DNA of 48,788 bases from an uncultured Muribaculaceae bacterium. GTDB lineage: Bacteria; Bacteroidota; Bacteroidia; Bacteroidales; Muribaculaceae. A program made the position numbers and the translations under genes. Below are positions 16,899-26,792 of the stretch, piece after piece. The notes under the pieces were generated by a model that saw only the letters and a list, made by a program, of their open reading frames with translations, was not told where the DNA came from and searched no databases. Position 1 is the stretch's first letter. The number at the start of each line of letters is the position of its first letter. The stretch is from the NCBI GenBank assembly GCA_910584185.1, contig CAJTYC010000006.1, positions 1-48,788 of the forward strand, given 5' to 3'.

Positions 16899-17873
16899 TC
16901 AAAACTTCCTCTCGATGATATAATCAAAGATAGCGGCAAAGGCCCGCTTAGGCTCCGAATCAGGGAAGGATTCCAATATCTTGGATGCCTCAGCCTGCAT
17001 CTCACGCATCCGAGCGTAAGCATATTCTATGCCACCATGGCGATGGGCAAACGCAATAAGCCTATCTATATCCTCCTTGCCGAGCTCGCCGGCCAAAAGC
17101 AAGTCGCGCATAGGCCGGGCCTCCTCTTCCGGAGACACGCGAAGCGCATATAGCAAGGGCAAAGTTACCTTTCCCTCACGCAAGTCATTGCCTGTAGGCT
17201 TACCCACTTCGGTATCCTCAAAATAGTCAAATATGTCATCGCGGATCTGGAAGCAAAGCCCCAAAAGCTCCGCATAGCGCGTCAGCCGCCGCAAGTCCTC
17301 TTCTCCGGCACCTCCAAGCTCAGCCCCCATGCGCACGCAGTTCATGAAGAGCGAAGCCGTCTTCTGGCGTATCATGCCGAAATAGCTCACCTCCTCGAGA
17401 GTATGCTCACGGGCATTGCAAATCTGGTCAATCTCACCAAGGCTCAACTCCTTGCCGAGATCCGACAACGCACGCACCACGCGCACATCACCGGTCTTGA
17501 TGCCGGCTGCCAACGCGTTCGACACAAAGAAGTCTCCCACCAACACCGCGATATGGTTACCCATCCGCGCATTGATAGTCTCGACTCCACGCCGCAGCGA
17601 GGTCTCATCCACTATGTCATCATGTATCAGCGAAGCATTATGAAGCATCTCCAGCGCCGCGCCGGCCTGAATCACATCAGCTCCGGCCTCCCCAAACATC
17701 CGGGCACTCAAGATAACCAATATCGGCCGTATCTGCTTTCCCTTCTTCTCAAGGTAATGCTGCACGATGGAGTCCATCATACGGTTGGGCGTATGCAACG
17801 TCTCTCTGATTACAGCATTAAGTCGCTGCAACTCAGGCGCAAGAAACTCCTGTATCTTTTTCATCTGCTCCAT
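16899..17873 (-). CDS. Trans polyprenyl diphosphate synthase
   Basis: 324 residues from ATG 17873; a TTG three codons earlier is possible but less likely. Both Asp-rich metal motifs of the isoprenyl synthase fold are present: 'LIHDDIVDE' (DDIVD at 85-89) and 'QIRDDIFDYFED' (DDIFD at 212-216), with 'GKQIRP' for substrate binding near residue 46. The family extends farnesyl or geranyl diphosphate with isopentenyl diphosphate; in Bacteroidota such genes usually make the menaquinone side chain. Chain length cannot be read with confidence. It lies upstream of rnhB on the same strand with repeat copy C between them. Confidence 0.9.
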   Translation of the reverse strand: MEQMKKIQEFLAPELQRLNAVIRETLHTPNRMMDSIVQHYLEKKGKQIRPILVILSARMFGEAGADVIQAGAALEMLHNASLIHDDIVDETSLRRGVETINARMGNHIAVLVGDFFVSNALAAGIKTGDVRVVRALSDLGKELSLGEIDQICNAREHTLEEVSYFGMIRQKTASLFMNCVRMGAELGGAGEEDLRRLTRYAELLGLCFQIRDDIFDYFEDTEVGKPTGNDLREGKVTLPLLYALRVSPEEEARPMRDLLLAGELGKEDIDRLIAFAHRHGGIEYAYARMREMQAEASKILESFPDSEPKRAFAAIFDYIIERKF

Positions 17874-17954
17874 AACACGCAAAATTACTAAAAATTCCGC
17901 AATTACACCCCCATAAACCTGTTTTTTTATCGCCCGAAATCAGACATACCCTCC

Positions 17955-18070
17955 CTGTCACCCCTATCAGGCCATTTGCCCTATCACCCCTACCAGCCCT
18001 ATTTGCCCTATTTGCCTTATCTGCCCTATTTCTCCTATTTGCCCTATCAGCCATATCACCCATTCCCATG
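17955..18070. repeat. 9-bp tandem repeat, CCTATTTGC type
   Basis: About 12 degenerate units of CCTATTTGC/CCTATCACC follow each other between the divergent polyprenyl synthase and DUF6515 genes. The same 9-bp period, with another sequence, is found at 33861-33923 and in mnmG. Confidence 0.8.
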
Positions 18071-18158
18071 ACTGCCATAACCTTTTTCAGGAGAACAAGC
18101 CAAACTAAACTATAGGCTCAAAAGTTTGTCATATAAATAAAACCAAAATCATTTTGAC

Positions 18159-18821
18159 ATGAAAACCAATATTCTCACATCAATACTGCTCTCAGGCGCA
18201 CTTCTCTTCTCTGCCACTCCGGCTTTCAGCCGCCATAACAACGGTCACCGTGGCAACGAAAACCGCACGGAAAAACGCCACGACAACAGACGTCCAGGCG
18301 GAAACCACCACAACCGTCCAAACGGCAACCATCATAACCGTCCAAACGGAAACCATAAGCCGGGTGGAAAACCCAACGGCAATTACCGCCCGGGAAATAA
18401 CCGTCCCAACGGCAACCACCACAACCGTCCGGGCGGTAATTCCTACAGCCGTCCCGGTGGCAAACATCATGACTACAAGCGTCCGCATGGCCACCACAAC
18501 AATTGGAGACCCACGCTTCCCCCTCCGGGGCCGCGCCCGCATCCTCACTATCACGGCTATCGTCCCCGCCCCTCCGTAGGCATCAACGTCAGCTTCGGTG
18601 GTGTGAACCTTTTCTACAGCAACGGCCTTTACTACAACCGATACTCTCCGACCCAATACGTAGTGACCCTACCTCCATTAGGCATGATAGTCACGCAAAT
18701 CTTCAACCCGGTATACCAATGGGTAAACAACGGCTACTACTACGTATCAAACGGAGTGGTATACGCCCCTATCCAGACCCCCTACGGCCTACAATACCGA
18801 GTAACCGACTACATCTATTGA
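18159..18821 (+). CDS. Secreted Asn/His/Gly/Pro-rich protein with DUF6515-like C-terminus
   Basis: 220 residues. Signal peptide 'MKTNILTSILLSGALLFSATPAFS'. Residues about 25-120 are a low-complexity region built of 'NGNHHNRP' units (24-bp DNA repeats around 18300-18440), positively charged and His-rich. The last 80 residues form a compact strand-rich part with 'GVNLFYSNGLYYN', 'VTLPPLGMIV' and 'GYYYVSNGVVYAP', as in the DUF6515 family. Function unknown; His-rich tracts can bind metals, but that is only a possibility. It is convergent with the large secreted protein downstream, separated by a 43-bp inverted repeat. Confidence 0.75.
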   Translation: MKTNILTSILLSGALLFSATPAFSRHNNGHRGNENRTEKRHDNRRPGGNHHNRPNGNHHNRPNGNHKPGGKPNGNYRPGNNRPNGNHHNRPGGNSYSRPGGKHHDYKRPHGHHNNWRPTLPPPGPRPHPHYHGYRPRPSVGINVSFGGVNLFYSNGLYYNRYSPTQYVVTLPPLGMIVTQIFNPVYQWVNNGYYYVSNGVVYAPIQTPYGLQYRVTDYIY

Positions 18822-18850
18822 ATTAGGAATTAGGAATTAGGAATTGGCTC

Positions 18851-19026
18851 CGCGAAGTCAAACACGTTGCATCGCGAACTGGGGGAAAGGAGGCGCCGCC
18901 GACGCCCAAAAGAAAAAACCGGCGCGAAGCCACCGGGAGAGAGGAGCCTCCGGCGACGACACGAAGAAAAATCATTGGTGTCGTCGCCGGAGGCTCCTCT
19001 CTCCCGGTGGCTTCGCGCCGTTTTTT
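18851..19026. repeat. Composite intergenic repeat (copy D) with perfect 43-bp inverted repeat
   Basis: The block 18851-18906 (module 2, 'TTGCATCGCGAACTGGGGG' then 'AAAGGAGGCGCCGCCGACG') is followed by module 1 at 18920-18962, which is repeated in reverse complement without a mismatch at 18978-19020. The loop is 15 bp. Runs of A (18913-18918) and T (19021-19026) flank the arms, so the structure can end transcripts from both convergent neighbours. Confidence 0.95.
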
Positions 19027-21157
19027 ACCTGATTATCTTGCGAGCACTGCCGCCACAAACTTCTATGACGACACCACGAGCATCTTCCCCTACAGGCTGA
19101 CCCTGCAAGTTATATCTCAGCACGCAGCCACTCTCATCTTCTGCTTCAACAAGCGCGCAGCCGGCCAACCGGTCAAGCACGCGGATGTTGTCAAGCACCA
19201 GGTCCATGCCACCGGCCGAAATGCCGTGAAATCCGATGCGCACATTCTCTTGTCCGGCATACGCGTCGAGGGGGAGCACATATTCTGTCCAGCGTGAGTT
19301 GGAGATATATTGATACAGGTCGGCATCAGGAAGTGCTTCGAACTCTCCGCCATCTACCGACACCTCAACGACCATGTGGTCGTCGAAATGCATGTCATCG
19401 CCAAAGTCGGCATGGAAGAAGTGGAAACGCAATTCAGGGCCTGCTGCATTGAGGTCGAGCACAGGTGTCACGATACGGGCCTCAGCTCCGGGAGCCACAC
19501 CCACGAAGCCTTTGAAGATAAGCATAGCCTCGCCCACATATGGTCCGGTGCCGGGCGCGTTGCTCACTATGCCCAACTCCCAAGTTCCGCCAAGATTGAG
19601 CGACTGCATGGTCCAAGGCGCAGTGGCTGGAGTTCCCTCCATAAAGGCCTCTTCAAATGGCAGCTTATACGCCGGGCCGACATGCACACCGACTCGCGCC
19701 GATTTCAAGCCCTCGCCGGCGCTGCTCACTGCGCTGACACTGTAGTAGGGATAATCCTGACGGGTTATGTCGAGCGAACGGTCACAATAACTCAGCTCCG
19801 TCAAGCCTTCGGCCACCTTGACATCGGCTCCTCCGGTGCTTCGATACACGTTGTAGGTCATCGCCACACCCTCCATGTCAAGGCCATTCATGCCCTTCGC
19901 AGGGGCATTCCAAGCCACGACGGGATACCCGTTGGTATCAGTATCGGCATTCACGCCAGTTGGCGCCCCCGGTATGTCATCGCCACAGAAGGCTGTAACG
20001 TATGCCGGAAGGCTCTCCCCGACTCCGTTAACTGCCACTATGCGATATGAATTGATTCCGGCTTTCGCCTCAGTGTCACTCCATCCATATTCAGCTCCCG
20101 GAGTAGCATTATCCACGCTGTAAGCTGCCTCCTTAGAGCCACCACGATATATGTCTATTCGTGTGAGGTCAGTGAGTTCTGCCCCATCCACGCTCTTCGC
20201 CGGAGCCTTGAAGCTGAGGTTGACTTTCATGTCGTCGGCCACCGCCGTAACCTCCGACACTCTCGCGGGGCTTCCCTCCGGCAATTCTGCCGGAAGGTCA
20301 AACATGCAGAGAGCCTCCAAAGTGGAGAGGGTGCAGAGATTGTTAGCCTTGCCTGTGGCTGCATCCACGCGATAGAGGTCCGTGCCGACTGCTGAGGGGG
20401 TGAGCCAGTAAAGCTTGCCATCTACACGGCTGAAGGCCATTGTCTGGAAATATGACACCCCATCCTGAGTGAGCATTTTCACACCGGTCGAGCCGACTTT
20501 CATGGCCGCACCGGTGAGCTTGTTGATGGTATAGAGCGAAGCCCCGCCATCCTGCTCCAAGAGCATACCATAGAGCTGGCCGCCGGCATCTGCCGCCAAG
20601 GTATAGAACGGAAGTGTCTCGAACGCATATTCCGCAGCTCCGCTCTCGGGGTCGATAGTCACCACCACGTCGGCCATGGCCGACATGCCGTAGAGCTTGC
20701 CTGTGGTCTCGTCGTAGGTCATATCCATACACACGGCATTGGCCGTGGTCTGCGACTTGGTGAAGACCACCCGCTTGCCGGCAACGTCTATGCAATTCCA
20801 GTTGACCGACGATATCCCGCCGCTGCTGTTGCTGTTGAAGTCGCAATAATAAAACTTGTCACCGACCGATGTGCCGGAATAACCCGATGCCGTCACTATC
20901 TGCATCTCCGGGCTGAGCACCGCCGAATACCCGACAGTAAAGGATGACAGCTCCATGCCGCCACCCTCCGAAGCAGTGACTGCATGGAAGGAGGCCCTGC
21001 CGGCTGCTTTCCGGTCCACTCGCTTGGCATCCAATCGAGGTGCGGTGAGCTCCCGGTTCATATCGGCACGGCGCGCTCCAGCCTTGGGAACCATGTCGGC
21101 ACCATATGAAAGTGCCGACACGGTTATAGCAAGTGTTGAAATCAGTATCTTTCTCAT
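19025..21157 (-). CDS. Secreted multidomain protein (propeller-like, two FN3, jelly-roll, sorting tail)
   Basis: 710 residues with signal peptide 'MRKILISTLAITVSALSYGA'. Residues about 70-290 have repeated 'G.LYGM', 'GKLYWLT' and 'LYRVDAATGK' strands, like a beta-propeller. FN3-like domains lie at about 300-395 and 396-495, and a jelly-roll ('choice-of-anchor J' type) region at about 495-660, ending 'DLVLDNIRVLD'. The tail 'RYNLQGQPV...GVVIEVCGGSARKIIR' resembles a type IX secretion sorting domain. Its start is 28 bp after the stop of the 1009-residue protein upstream, so they form an operon. Probably displayed on the surface; ligand unknown. Confidence 0.75.
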   Translation of the reverse strand: MRKILISTLAITVSALSYGADMVPKAGARRADMNRELTAPRLDAKRVDRKAAGRASFHAVTASEGGGMELSSFTVGYSAVLSPEMQIVTASGYSGTSVGDKFYYCDFNSNSSGGISSVNWNCIDVAGKRVVFTKSQTTANAVCMDMTYDETTGKLYGMSAMADVVVTIDPESGAAEYAFETLPFYTLAADAGGQLYGMLLEQDGGASLYTINKLTGAAMKVGSTGVKMLTQDGVSYFQTMAFSRVDGKLYWLTPSAVGTDLYRVDAATGKANNLCTLSTLEALCMFDLPAELPEGSPARVSEVTAVADDMKVNLSFKAPAKSVDGAELTDLTRIDIYRGGSKEAAYSVDNATPGAEYGWSDTEAKAGINSYRIVAVNGVGESLPAYVTAFCGDDIPGAPTGVNADTDTNGYPVVAWNAPAKGMNGLDMEGVAMTYNVYRSTGGADVKVAEGLTELSYCDRSLDITRQDYPYYSVSAVSSAGEGLKSARVGVHVGPAYKLPFEEAFMEGTPATAPWTMQSLNLGGTWELGIVSNAPGTGPYVGEAMLIFKGFVGVAPGAEARIVTPVLDLNAAGPELRFHFFHADFGDDMHFDDHMVVEVSVDGGEFEALPDADLYQYISNSRWTEYVLPLDAYAGQENVRIGFHGISAGGMDLVLDNIRVLDRLAGCALVEAEDESGCVLRYNLQGQPVGEDARGVVIEVCGGSARKIIR

Positions 21158-21185
21158 CTTATTATCAATTCAAGACGAGTGCATC

Positions 21186-24100
21186 TTATTTCACCATCAC
21201 TTTAGTAGTCTTTCCACCCTTACGGAGCATGTAGACTCCATTTGCGGGATTCTCCACTCGGATGCCCTGGAGGTTGTAGTATACTCCCTCTTCGGCTTCC
21301 GACTCCACGAGCTGCACGCCAGTAAGGTTGATGAGGACTTCATTGCTCGGTGTGGATTCGCGGTCGCCGTAGACTGCCTTCACTGTATATTTGGAGTTCT
21401 CCACGGTGGGCTGATGGTCAAACACGCATTCTGACAGCAGCTCGTCATTTACTTTCTCACCGTTGCAGTATACGTTATAACCGTCGGGGGTCATCTGCGG
21501 CACTGAACGCTGATATGTCACGTCGTCGAGCATAAGCATGTAGCCTGTCTGCGAGATGTGGCGCAGGGCGAACCATTTCGCGCCGGCCGGTACACTGTAG
21601 TCTTTGTGTGTCCATGTGGAGGGCACTGCATACGAAGCTTCGCTGTCGGGGCAGGCGAGGAAGTCGTCTGCATCTATCGGGTTGGCCACAGTGGCGTAAT
21701 AGCCGAGCACATACTCAGGATATTTGTCGTCGTTGACGCTGCGGAGCCACATCTTGATGGTCTGGGCGTTGCCGCTCAGCATCGGGAACACGAGCCAGTC
21801 GTTGCTTGCGATGTCGCTTGTCTGTGATGTTGCCTGCGGGAATATCACCATGTTGGTGCCGGAGTGGGGTGCCCAAAGGTCGAGTTCTTCGGGATCAATA
21901 TTTGTCATGACCGGGGTCATGATCTGGCATGCCATGCGCTCTCCTGCGTTGGGATATGTCAGGCCTGTGATGGGCGCGGTAATCTTGTTGTCAAGGTCGT
22001 AGCTGCTGAAGTCACCGAAGTTGTTTATGGCGAAGGGCTCGTAAGTCTCGAAGCCGTCGCTTTCAACCAATGTCTCTGCCGGAAGCCATGCCGCCGCTTT
22101 CCAAGTGAGGTGTGACTTGCCATCCACGAAGCTGCCGTCGAGCGTGTTGACTGCCGGGAGCAACGCTGCTGTCACTGCCACTGTGGCGGGTGCGCTGTTG
22201 TTGTTGGTCAAATCCTGGTCGGCTGCGTAGGCAATCTTGGCGTCAAACTCTGCCTCACCCTCACTGTCGTCGGCAGGAGCGTATTCGAATCGCACCACCG
22301 CGCTCTTGCCGGGTTCAAGTTTTGCGGCGCTAACGCTCTCCACTTCCACACCATCCTTGTAGAGGTTCACCGTGTAACCCTCGGCTGCGAAACCACCGTT
22401 GTTTTTAACCACGGCGCTCATGCCTGACGCTTCACCCACGCGTACACGTTCGGGCGCGGAGAAGCTTGTCATGGCCAAGTCATAGGCTGTGCGTTCCTCT
22501 ATGCGGATGTTGTCAATGTATGTATGGTTTCCCACACCATGGCCCACCAAGGCCACCTGCACGCGGCCTTTGCCGGCAAATTTATAGAGGGGCACTTCGC
22601 AAAGCTCCCAGGCGTTCTGCGTGCCGTAACGGTGGAAGTCTCCATCCATTGCCACAAACTCACCATTCTCGCTGCGTGCGGCCACGGTGATGTAATCATC
22701 GTTGCGGCCATTCTGAGTAGCCGGGTCCTTAGAACTCCAACTCTCGCGGAAGATATAGAATGTAAGCACGGGGTTAAGCATATCGGTGAAGTCGATGGCT
22801 GGCATCACGAGTCGGCTCTCGCAGTAGTTGGTCCATTGGCCGGTAGCATTGAAGGCTATCATGCCTTGGTCGGTATCTTGCGAGGAGATGGTCACAGTCA
22901 CACCATCCGGATTGTCGTCGGTAGCATCTACCTCCATGCTCTTGCTTGCCACAAGTTCCCATGAGGGTTCGCGGGTTGCACCTTCTGCATTTTTCACAGT
23001 CTGCTGCATCCAGGGTGATGTTGTATATGCGGTGTTGGCAAACGACTCAGCGAATGGAAGTGAGAGCTGCGGGCCGACATTGACGGCTGCGCTCTGCGCT
23101 GCCTCTCCGAGACCCGCACCGCTCTTTGCCACAACCTGGTAGCTCACGTTCTTCTGCACGCTATCGTCAAGGTCTTGGTCGGTAAAGGTTGTTTCCGACA
23201 CCTCACCAAGCTTCGACAGCTTGCCATCTTCCACGCGGCTCACCACATATTTGAGCGCCCCGTAATTCACGTAGCCGTCATGGACACCACCTTCAGCCGG
23301 TGTCCAAGTCACGGTAGGCTTGCCGGTCATGTCAATGCCCATGAAGAGTACGGCCAAGGGCTCATCCTCGCCAACCCAGAGGTCCACACGAGTTTCGACA
23401 CCCTCTTCACCATCGCTTACGGCAAGTGCCCTATACCAAGTCTCGCCTGTCAAGGCATCATTGTCAGTCCAGTTCGCTTCGGCACCGGGCTGAAGGGCCG
23501 GTGCGATATGGCAAGGCTCAACATCATCCTCACGATAGATACGCACATCAACCGGTGAGGTGAGTGCATTACCCTCAGCATCGACAGTAGGCGCAACGAA
23601 ACTCAATGCAGCCACGGCTGCCCCTTCCGGGCCGGGAACAGCATTAAACTCCGTAACAACCCCGGGAGCAGTAGCCTTCGAAAGTGCCTTTATCGCGAAC
23701 GACATGAACTTAATCTTTTGAGCAGAACCCGAGTACTGCATGGTCATATGCATGCCAAAGCGCAGCTCACCACCTGCGGCAGCGGTAAAAGTGACTGTCT
23801 TCACTTTTCCTTTATCTGCATTGACCTCCCAAGTGTCGATTGTCTGCTTGCTTGTCACAGCATCCGTGCCTTCAACCATTTCTAAAGTAACAGTGGAAGC
23901 ATCACCTGAATATCTGTCAATACGATAAGAAATCTCATATTGTGTACCCTCAGTGATGTCAAACGAGGGAGATACCACCCAGTCGTCAGCAGGAGTCTTT
24001 TGATCACTTACAAGACTATAAAACCATGATCTTTCTTTCCATACCCATTGTCTATTGTTGAAATTATCTTTTTGTCCATCATCAATAGACTGCCAAGTCT

Positions 24101-24215
24101 TGTAGTTAGATGAGTCAAACGTAATCTCATAGGGCAAGGTCTCAGCAGCTCCAAAAGCCGGCAAAACCGACGAAGCAGCCAAAAGCAGCCCACCTGCGAT
24201 GTTAAGTTTCTTCAT
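21186..24215 (-). CDS. Large secreted FN3/jelly-roll protein with sorting tail
   Basis: 1009 residues with signal peptide 'MKKLNIAGGLLLAASSVLPAFGA'. At least three jelly-roll-like segments are visible, at about residues 28-175 ('PYEITFDSSNYKTWQSIDDG'), 385-560 ('LPFAESFANTAYTTSPWMQQ') and 730-900. FN3-like modules lie between them, and a CARDB-like repeat at about 570-675 ('VRVGEASGMSAVVKNNGGFAAEGY'). The C-terminus 'YYNLQGIRVENPANGVYMLR' plus a Lys-rich end looks like a type IX sorting domain. It shares architecture with its neighbours, which suggests a family grown by duplication. Role in adhesion or glycan binding is inferred. Cotranscribed with the gene ending at 19025. Confidence 0.75.
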   Translation of the reverse strand: MKKLNIAGGLLLAASSVLPAFGAAETLPYEITFDSSNYKTWQSIDDGQKDNFNNRQWVWKERSWFYSLVSDQKTPADDWVVSPSFDITEGTQYEISYRIDRYSGDASTVTLEMVEGTDAVTSKQTIDTWEVNADKGKVKTVTFTAAAGGELRFGMHMTMQYSGSAQKIKFMSFAIKALSKATAPGVVTEFNAVPGPEGAAVAALSFVAPTVDAEGNALTSPVDVRIYREDDVEPCHIAPALQPGAEANWTDNDALTGETWYRALAVSDGEEGVETRVDLWVGEDEPLAVLFMGIDMTGKPTVTWTPAEGGVHDGYVNYGALKYVVSRVEDGKLSKLGEVSETTFTDQDLDDSVQKNVSYQVVAKSGAGLGEAAQSAAVNVGPQLSLPFAESFANTAYTTSPWMQQTVKNAEGATREPSWELVASKSMEVDATDDNPDGVTVTISSQDTDQGMIAFNATGQWTNYCESRLVMPAIDFTDMLNPVLTFYIFRESWSSKDPATQNGRNDDYITVAARSENGEFVAMDGDFHRYGTQNAWELCEVPLYKFAGKGRVQVALVGHGVGNHTYIDNIRIEERTAYDLAMTSFSAPERVRVGEASGMSAVVKNNGGFAAEGYTVNLYKDGVEVESVSAAKLEPGKSAVVRFEYAPADDSEGEAEFDAKIAYAADQDLTNNNSAPATVAVTAALLPAVNTLDGSFVDGKSHLTWKAAAWLPAETLVESDGFETYEPFAINNFGDFSSYDLDNKITAPITGLTYPNAGERMACQIMTPVMTNIDPEELDLWAPHSGTNMVIFPQATSQTSDIASNDWLVFPMLSGNAQTIKMWLRSVNDDKYPEYVLGYYATVANPIDADDFLACPDSEASYAVPSTWTHKDYSVPAGAKWFALRHISQTGYMLMLDDVTYQRSVPQMTPDGYNVYCNGEKVNDELLSECVFDHQPTVENSKYTVKAVYGDRESTPSNEVLINLTGVQLVESEAEEGVYYNLQGIRVENPANGVYMLRKGGKTTKVMVK

Positions 24216-24267
24216 ATCAAAAAAAGTTTAAGTTGTTATTATCAATTTTTAATCTCAGAAAAAACCA

Positions 24268-24357
24268 GCGCGAAGCCACCGGGAGGGAGGAGCCTCCGGC
24301 GACGACAACCGAGAATAAAGCTGCATCGCGACTGGGGGAAAGGAGGCGCCGCCGACG
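24268..24357. repeat. Composite intergenic repeat, copy E
   Basis: Module 1 (24268-24308: 'GCGCGAAGCCACCGGGAGGG' then 'AGGAGCCTCCGGCGACGAC') and module 2 (24320-24357: 'GCTGCATCGCGACTGGGGG'). Read on the minus strand the order is module 2, module 1, then T-run, the same as copies F and I. Confidence 0.85.
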
Positions 24358-24379
24358 TTCGAAGTCGCGAAGCCATTTC

Positions 24380-26758
24380 CTATTTCCAAATTCTCTTGCG
24401 AGCAGTGCCTCCATGTACCTCTATATAAAAGTGTCCAAGCTGAGGCTCACGAACCTCAATCCCCTCCAAAGTGTAATATCTTACACTTCCACGGTCAGAA
24501 GCAAAGCTCTCATCCAAGCCGGCAGAAACCCCTACGGTAGCAAAAACCGGAGAGGAAGGTTCAGCAGCAAATCCCTTAACTCCAACACGGCAAGCATATT
24601 CCTGACCTTTGGTAAGATCATCGAATAAATGCTCCACACCGGTCTCATCCTCACGTGCTAACAGCTCCATATCAACCCGCTCCACATCCTGAGTAAGCAC
24701 TACCCTCTCCAAGCAGACACTCTTGCGGCGATCCACTGCGAATGAAAGTGTGGTGGCCTCTGTCGGCGCAATCTCCACCACATAGTCTGATGCTGTAGCC
24801 GTGGGTATATATTCCTCTACCACATCATCGCCGGCATATATCTTGAGCACACATGCCGTGGCACCGCTCTGCGAGGCGCTGACTGTCAATGTAGCACCCT
24901 CGCTCAGGTCGAGCGCACCGGTGGTCAGCTTGGAGGCTTTGCTGCCTCCCAAGGTTATCTTTTCGCCTGAATAGCTTGCATCCCCTTCGAGAGTCCACCC
25001 TTCAGGTAGTGACTTGAATGTTTCGTTTATTGTCTCGGCATCTTGCTCCATGCGGCGCGTCACGCCATAAAGTATCACCTCATAACCATGCTCGGCAAGC
25101 AAATGGTCTTCCCATCGAACGCTCATGCTACTGTCGGTCACACCTGCCACTTCCAGACCCTGCAACGAAGGCTGCTCACCCCCACCCATGAAATCAAAAC
25201 GAACAACCCCCGTCTGCTCGGTGATTCCGGTCACCGGTTTGCTGGTGGGAGTGCCGTTCCACGACCGCATGGAGGGACTGGTTTCATCGCTGAATGATGT
25301 GCGCATCTGACGACCCGGGAAGGGTGTGTCGAGGCTCGACTTACTGCCGTCGTTGCCCGACGCTTTCTCTATTTCGAGACATTGATGCGAAGCGTTGCTG
25401 TTGACGGCGTTATAGTCCAAGGTCCACGCATCGGCGCAGCTGATATCCATTGATTCGCCGGCTATCGTGACGCGTATGTTGGCCTCGGGTCTGCGGTCCA
25501 CATGCCATACCAACAGTCCGTGAGATGGTATAAACCTGTCGTAGCCGCTCTGCTGCCGGTTTTCCAATACAAAGAACTCGTCAGGATGCCCGGTTGAAAT
25601 TCTCAATGACTTGCCTGAGCTTTGCAATGCCGGCAACTCCACACTCTGAGGTGCATTTATCTCAACGGGCTCATCCCATCCCAACAGCCACCGTTCCACT
25701 CCGGTGTAGCCGGCCGGAACAGCCCCACAGTTGCGCGTGGCGGGGAGATATGACCCTGAGGCCATGATATCCCATTTGTCGGGGTGATTGCCACTGCCAT
25801 CTTCCGCGTAATTCACATCGTAAGTATCAGGGAGACCAAGAATATGTCCAAACTCATGGCAGAAGGTGCCTATTGAGGCCACATCAGCTCCGGTGGAACC
25901 GTAAAGCTCTGCGCAGCAGCCGTAGCTGTTGAGCACTTTGCCATCGTATGTGCGCTCAGAAGCTGCGATGCCATATTCGTCAAGGTGGGCGGCATGTGGC
26001 CATATCCACGCTGCCTTGTTGCCGGCGAAGTTCTCGCCATAACCTGCGTAGAAGAAGTAGAGGTTGTCTATTTGGCCGTCATCATCAAGATCGTATTGCG
26101 TGAAATCAATCTCGGCATCGAGCTTGCGGCAAATCTCCATGGCGAGATCCTTGGCTCGCATATCGTCACCATTCTCATCATTCTCGCCATACCATGTGGC
26201 CGGTTTATCGGCACGCACAGGACCGTAGACATCAAAGTGCGGTGAAAAGCGTCCCATGGACTGTGCACGGAAGTAATCGGCGGCGCTGCCGATATGCTCG
26301 CGTCGGTCAAAACCAGGCAGGTTAAGCATTTCGTCCACTTCCCTCATAATATCCGGAGTTACGAAGTTGACATCCGGAAAATCAACGAGCACCACCAACG
26401 CCCGCACCTCGCCGGTGCGTGGGAATGATGACCGGTTCACATCATTGGAATGCATGGCCGAAGCGTGAGCCGCACGGCCATGCCACGCTGCACCGCGCTT
26501 CACCGAGCGCAACCGCCGAAGTTCCATGCCGGCATCAAGGGCGCTGACGCGCCAATTTCCATCGGCATCCAAGGTCATCATCCTTCCCTTTTCATCCACG
26601 CTGACATGGCCATACTCATCACCGAGAAGACGAAGCGTCACCACCGTGCCGTCAGGATTGACCACAACCCGCTCCCCGGGATGCGCAGGCACACCTAATG
26701 CCGCCCCGACCGAGAGCAAAAACAAACCCGATAAAAAACTACGATAACCGATCTCCAT
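24380..26758 (-). CDS. Secreted M6-family metalloprotease
   Basis: 792 residues with signal peptide 'MEIGYRSFLSGLFLLSVGAALG'. A propeptide-like region precedes the catalytic domain, which starts near 'VRALVVLVDFPD' (118-129). The zinc motif is 'CHEFGHILGLPDTYD' (HEFGH at 301-305), the extended signature of M6 peptidases such as immune inhibitor A. 'DLDDDGQIDNLYFFYAGYGE' (223-242) is a typical M6 calcium/fold motif. FN3-like and jelly-roll segments follow from about 535, then a tail 'VRYYTLEGIEVREP...GGTARKRIWK' like a type IX sorting domain. It probably cleaves host or dietary proteins outside the cell, which is inference. A consensus promoter lies directly upstream (26793-26824). Confidence 0.88.
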   Translation of the reverse strand: MEIGYRSFLSGLFLLSVGAALGVPAHPGERVVVNPDGTVVTLRLLGDEYGHVSVDEKGRMMTLDADGNWRVSALDAGMELRRLRSVKRGAAWHGRAAHASAMHSNDVNRSSFPRTGEVRALVVLVDFPDVNFVTPDIMREVDEMLNLPGFDRREHIGSAADYFRAQSMGRFSPHFDVYGPVRADKPATWYGENDENGDDMRAKDLAMEICRKLDAEIDFTQYDLDDDGQIDNLYFFYAGYGENFAGNKAAWIWPHAAHLDEYGIAASERTYDGKVLNSYGCCAELYGSTGADVASIGTFCHEFGHILGLPDTYDVNYAEDGSGNHPDKWDIMASGSYLPATRNCGAVPAGYTGVERWLLGWDEPVEINAPQSVELPALQSSGKSLRISTGHPDEFFVLENRQQSGYDRFIPSHGLLVWHVDRRPEANIRVTIAGESMDISCADAWTLDYNAVNSNASHQCLEIEKASGNDGSKSSLDTPFPGRQMRTSFSDETSPSMRSWNGTPTSKPVTGITEQTGVVRFDFMGGGEQPSLQGLEVAGVTDSSMSVRWEDHLLAEHGYEVILYGVTRRMEQDAETINETFKSLPEGWTLEGDASYSGEKITLGGSKASKLTTGALDLSEGATLTVSASQSGATACVLKIYAGDDVVEEYIPTATASDYVVEIAPTEATTLSFAVDRRKSVCLERVVLTQDVERVDMELLAREDETGVEHLFDDLTKGQEYACRVGVKGFAAEPSSPVFATVGVSAGLDESFASDRGSVRYYTLEGIEVREPQLGHFYIEVHGGTARKRIWK

Positions 26759-26792
26759 GATAAATGTTGCTAATGTGTAACAAGTATTAACA

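Noticed and set aside
18192..18656. Val-rich frame on the minus strand of the DUF6515-like gene
   Set aside because: A shadow of the repetitive His/Asn-rich coding sequence; no independent start or motif.
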